Of a stretch of DNA of 64,000 bases, positions 60,916 through 64,000 are shown in pieces. The stretch lies in assembly GCF_029910235.1 (NCBI RefSeq), contig NZ_CP112874.1, forward strand, positions 992,001 through 1,056,000. Direction: 5' to 3'. The position numbers were made by a program, and so were the translations under genes. Source of the DNA: Pseudanabaena galeata CCNP1313. Its GTDB lineage: Bacteria; Cyanobacteriota; Cyanobacteriia; Pseudanabaenales; Pseudanabaenaceae. Every line of letters begins with the position of its first letter. The stretch's first letter is position 1. The notes under the pieces are model-generated. The model was not told the origin of the DNA, did not search any database, and saw only the letters and a list, made by a program, of their open reading frames with translations.

Positions 60916-61836
60916 ATGACCTCACAGTACGCCTATATACGCGGGACATTTGTACCCCTCGAAGATGCCACAATCAGTATCCGCACCCACGCATTTCTAT
61001 ATGGAACGGCTGTCTTTGAAGGAATTAAGGCGTATTGGCTACCAGAAGAAAATCGGATGGCGGCGTTTCGCCTAGAAGAGCATTATCAACGCCTCATCCA
61101 AAGTTGCCGCATTATTGGCTTGCAACATCCCCTTGATGTGGAGACGATGGTTCATCTCACGACCGAGTTAATCCAACGTAATCAGTGTAACTCCGCTACA
61201 TATATCCGCCCAATTATTTACAAGTCTGACCTTCGGATTGGACCAATTCTCAAAGTTCCTCATACCCATGATGATTTTTGTTTGTTCAGTGTGCCGATGG
61301 ATGGATATCTGGATACAAGCAATGGTATCAAAGTCGGTGTTTCTTCATGGCGACGTTTAGATGACAATGCAATTCCTGCTCGCGCAAAAGTGAATGGTGC
61401 ATATGTAAATACTGCTCTTGCGAAGACCGATGGCTATGCCTCTGGTTTTGATGATGTGGTGGTGCTAACGAATGAAGGGCATGTCGCTGAAGGGAGTGCG
61501 ATGAATCTCTTTTTAGTAAGAGATGGAAAACTAATCACTAGTTCGATTACTGATAATATTCTCGAAGGTATTACTCGTAGTTCGGTAATGGAGTTAGCGG
61601 CTAAGGAATTAGGAATCGAAACTGTATCGCGCACAATCGATCGCACAGAGCTATACATTGCCGATGAAGCTTTCTTTGTGGGTACAGCAACTGAACTCGC
61701 TCCAATTACCAGCTTTGATCATCGTCCTGTCGGTGATGGCACAATCGGCGAAATCACCAAGAAGCTTCGCGACTTATACAGTAAAGCTGTTCAAGGGCTT
61801 TTACCTGACTATCATCACTGGCTAACCAAGGTCTAA
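60916..61836 (+). CDS. ilvE: Branched-chain amino acid aminotransferase
   Basis: A 306-residue fold-type IV PLP aminotransferase catalysing the last step of Leu, Ile and Val synthesis. [15 protein letters not shown] is near residues 28-42, [18 protein letters not shown], which holds the PLP lysine, near 156-173, and [10 protein letters not shown] near 193-202. GTATELAPI is near 255-263. Length is normal. The nearby citramalate synthase gene also serves isoleucine synthesis. Confidence 0.95.
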   Translation: MTSQYAYIRGTFVPLEDATISIRTHAFLYGTAVFEGIKAYWLPEENRMAAFRLEEHYQRLIQSCRIIGLQHPLDVETMVHLTTELIQRNQCNSATYIRPIIYKSDLRIGPILKVPHTHDDFCLFSVPMDGYLDTSNGIKVGVSSWRRLDDNAIPARAKVNGAYVNTALAKTDGYASGFDDVVVLTNEGHVAEGSAMNLFLVRDGKLITSSITDNILEGITRSSVMELAAKELGIETVSRTIDRTELYIADEAFFVGTATELAPITSFDHRPVGDGTIGEITKKLRDLYSKAVQGLLPDYHHWLTKV

Positions 61837-61862
61837 GTTATTACCGACGCAACCATTGTTGA

Positions 61863-61907
61863 TATAGGGGTTTTCATTTTGCCGCAGACAAAATGAAAAC
61901 CCCTATA
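61863..61907. terminator. Hairpin after ilvE
   Basis: TATAGGGGTTTTCATTTTG pairs with its complement around CCGCAGA. It is 27 bases after the ilvE stop and lacks a T run. Confidence 0.65.
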
Positions 61908-62086
61908 CTCTCAGACTTTCGGGGGATAGGCTATCGATATATTCATCAATTTGATGGCGAAGTTCTACTGTGGTCATAAGCTTAATGGTTATTCAAAATT
62001 TATAACTGGCTAATAAGGTTATTAGAGGCGATCGCCTAAGAACCCATTTAAGAATGGTCTAGATCCCCCCAGCCCCCCTTAAAAAG

Positions 62087-62190
62087 ATGTCATTTATTTG
62101 GGTTTTATATCCTAAGCAAAAGTTACTAAACTCCAGAAGCGAGTGGCGGCGCGAAGCGCCGCCACTCGCTTCTGGTCTTATTTGCTATAG
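62087..62190. repeat. Variable-stem palindromic repeat, copy 6 (degenerate)
   Basis: GGGTTTTATATCCTAAGCAA then arms CCAGAAGCGAGTGGCGGCGC and TTGCTATAG at the right. It seems joined to the truncated C/G-rich element at AAAAAGATGTCA. Confidence 0.6.
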
Positions 62191-62200
62191 ATATAAAAAC

Positions 62201-62237
62201 GCAATGAAGTGCCGAGCGTCGCTCGGCACTTCATTGC
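62201..62237. terminator. Hairpin after cimA
   Basis: GCAATGAAGTGCCGAGC, loop GTC, and its 17-base complement lie just beyond the minus-strand cimA stop. Confidence 0.7.
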
Positions 62238-62247
62238 CCAAAAGTTT

Positions 62248-63858
62248 TTAAACTTTGGTATAACGCACTGCGGAGAGCAGACCATACTCGATACCTTCGC
62301 CAAGGGCTTTACAAGAAGCATCGATAATATTGTTTGATACTCCCGCCGTTGACCAGCGCCTTTTGCCATTACTGAATTCGATTAAGACTCTAGTGGTTGC
62401 TTGAGTTCCAGAATCACTATTGAGAATCCGTACTTTATAATCGGTGAGATAGAAATTCGCGATTTCAGGATAGAAGCTAATCAGGGCTTTGCGAAGGGCA
62501 ACATCAAGCGCCGCCACGGGGCCATTACCTTCGGCGGCGGTGAGATGCTCTTCATCTTTGACCATTACCTTTACTGTGGCTTGAGAATTCACACCTCCAT
62601 CAATGTGGGTAGCATCGGTGGTGCAGTAAACATGAAAACTACTGATTGTAAAAAATTTGGGGCGATCGCCTAAAGCTTCGCGGACTAATAATTCAAAACT
62701 TGCCTCGGCTGACTCAAACTGATAGCCAATTTGTTCGAGTTCTTTAGTCTTTTGCAAGATTTGCCGACAGGCGGGATCTTCTTTACGTAGACAAATACCA
62801 AAGGTTTCCACTTTGGAGATCACATTGCTGAGTCCCGCTTGCTCAGAGATGACGATACGGCGATGGTTGCCGATACTTTCGGGAGTGATGTGTTCGTAAG
62901 TCAGAGGATTGCGCTGTACGGCACTGACATGAATGCCACCCTTATGGGCAAAGGCAGAAGCACCGACAAAGGGAGCATGGTCATCGGGCGCAAGATTGAC
63001 GATTTCGCTGACTTGACGGGAGACTTCGGTAAGTTGCGATAACTTAGCAGGAGCGATGCATTCATAGCCCATTTTTAGCTGCAAATTGGGGATCACGGTG
63101 CAGAGATTGGCATTGCCGCAGCGCTCACCATAGCCGTTAATCGTGCCTTGTACCATCGTCGCACCATATTGCACAGAGGTGATCGCATTGGCAACAGCTA
63201 AGCCAGCATCGTTATGGGTATGAATGCCAATTTGCGGTGAGTTGCTACCCCATTGACGCAATGAGTCATACACAACTTCTGTAATTTGCGCCACTTCATC
63301 GGGCATCGTGCCACCGTTAGTGTCACAGAGGACAAACCATTCGGCTCCAGCTTTAAAGGCGGCTTTTAAGGTTTGGATGGCATAGTTAGGATTATGTTTA
63401 TAGCCATCAAACCAATGTTCGGCATCGTAGATTAGGCGGCGATCGCAACTTTTGAGATAAGCGATCGTATCCCTGATCATCTCCAGATTTTCCTCAAGGG
63501 TGGTGCGTAAGCCTTCAATCACATGCAGATCCCAAGATTTACCAAAAATAGTGATCCACTTAGTTTCTGCCGCCAGAATTGGCACGAGCATCGGATCGTC
63601 CTGAGCTTTGATTCCTGCGCGTCTGGTCGAGCAGAAAACCACAAGTTCGGCACTACTAAGACGATACTCCTGCATACGTCGAAAAAATTCGCCATCCTTA
63701 GGGTTTGCGCCTGCCCAACCACCTTCGATAAAGGCGACTCCCATGAGATCGAGGCGATCGGCGATGCGTACTTTATCTTCCACAGACAGGGACAACCCTT
63801 CGCGCTGAGTCCCATCGCGAAGGGTTGTGTCGTAGATCAAAATATTTTGATTTTCCAT
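62248..63858 (-). CDS. cimA: Citramalate synthase
   Basis: A 536-residue protein of the LeuA/CimA group. IYDTTLRDGTQREGLSLSV near residues 8-26 starts the TIM barrel with the metal and substrate residues, GTINGYGERCGNANL is near 238-252, and a LeuA allosteric domain ends the protein (about 400-530). It condenses pyruvate and acetyl-CoA to citramalate, a threonine-independent route to isoleucine. Isoleucine feedback through the C-terminal domain is likely from the family. Confidence 0.93.
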   Translation of the reverse strand: MENQNILIYDTTLRDGTQREGLSLSVEDKVRIADRLDLMGVAFIEGGWAGANPKDGEFFRRMQEYRLSSAELVVFCSTRRAGIKAQDDPMLVPILAAETKWITIFGKSWDLHVIEGLRTTLEENLEMIRDTIAYLKSCDRRLIYDAEHWFDGYKHNPNYAIQTLKAAFKAGAEWFVLCDTNGGTMPDEVAQITEVVYDSLRQWGSNSPQIGIHTHNDAGLAVANAITSVQYGATMVQGTINGYGERCGNANLCTVIPNLQLKMGYECIAPAKLSQLTEVSRQVSEIVNLAPDDHAPFVGASAFAHKGGIHVSAVQRNPLTYEHITPESIGNHRRIVISEQAGLSNVISKVETFGICLRKEDPACRQILQKTKELEQIGYQFESAEASFELLVREALGDRPKFFTISSFHVYCTTDATHIDGGVNSQATVKVMVKDEEHLTAAEGNGPVAALDVALRKALISFYPEIANFYLTDYKVRILNSDSGTQATTRVLIEFSNGKRRWSTAGVSNNIIDASCKALGEGIEYGLLSAVRYTKV

Positions 63859-63910
63859 ATTTAAAATTTTCGATTTTTATGAAAGTCTGCTAGCAGAAGA
63901 CTTTCATTGG

Positions 63911-64000
63911 TTATTTACCCATAGCTTTGACTAAGAAAATGCCACCAAAGTACAAAATACCCACAGCACCCGCCAATAAACTTTGAGTCATCGGATCGGT
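63911..64000 (-). CDS. C-terminus of a small single-span membrane protein (cut by window edge)
   Basis: The minus-strand frame reads MTQSLLAGAVGILYFGGIFL followed by VKAMGK and a TAA, with open sequence to the window end. The hydrophobic stretch would form one membrane helix. It may start at the ATG near 63990 (26 residues) or further upstream outside the window. I cannot name it. Confidence 0.45.
   Translation of the reverse strand, partial: TDPMTQSLLAGAVGILYFGGIFLVKAMGK

Larger units (their letters stand above)
61837..62247. other. Gap between convergent ilvE and cimA
   Basis: It contains the ilvE hairpin, a truncated C/G-rich element (62041-62085, with AACCCATTTAAGAATGG end), a truncated variable-stem repeat (62087-62190) and the cimA hairpin. 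Confidence 0.6.

Overview
The window is a piece of a cyanobacterial chromosome. The octamer GCGATCGC (HIP1) recurs throughout. The conserved genes include the cyanobacterial Rubisco assembly factor Raf1, the carotenoid desaturase CrtD, the arginine dihydrolase ArgZ/AgrE, and an RppB-type kinase. Gene content plus the very high load of small palindromic repeats suggests a Pseudanabaena-like filamentous lineage, but that placement is inference.

Layout. 0-7.5 kb: a HIT protein, CsbD, a YggT/sterol-desaturase pair, and a zinc block (znuC, znuB, a small conserved gene, an FAD enzyme). The zinc block carries two Zur-box-like palindromes, and a third lies upstream of the CobW GTPase gene at 20.4 kb. 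7.5-20 kb: a defence and toxin island with DUF29 genes, an orphan RelN-like antitoxin, two tandem YhcG nucleases, a VapBC-like pair, a Septu pair (PtuA ATPase and PtuB HNH nuclease) and a TerY-PP2C-kinase triad, interspersed with gene fossils. 20-24 kb: cobW and recG. 24-31 kb: secreted proteins of unknown function that share one signal-peptide type; one gene has been hit twice by insertion sequences. 31-37 kb: a Phd/PIN pair, a relE fossil, carA, raf1, crtD. 37-46 kb: a mosaic type I restriction locus (truncated hsdM, Fic, DinD-like, hsdS, YhcG, HigBA, split hsdR). 46-54 kb: a metal-efflux adaptor, a DUF305 lipoprotein, XisH/XisI, a ParA-like ATPase and a group II intron. 54-64 kb: the kinase, an IS982-type element, argZ/agrE, a possible structured RNA, moaA, ilvE and cimA.

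The most distinctive feature is layered repeat activity. A 111-bp element shares its asymmetric terminal repeats with the local IS982-type element. A 101-bp element makes 3-bp TWA duplications. Both are found inserted inside copies of a C/G-rich palindromic repeat. Related C/G-rich repeats also sit inside coding sequence: in frame in fic, and as a frameshifting insertion with a G8 tract in hsdR. Another family keeps fixed flanks while its hairpin arms change in a compensated way.

Functionally, the zinc genes probably form one Zur regulon. The TerY triad is probably a stress or defence signalling module with a kinase, a phosphatase and a vWA protein. The restriction locus looks partly decayed and partly rearranged, but it keeps genes whose loss could be harmful (HigBA) next to genes that are broken (hsdM, hsdR).
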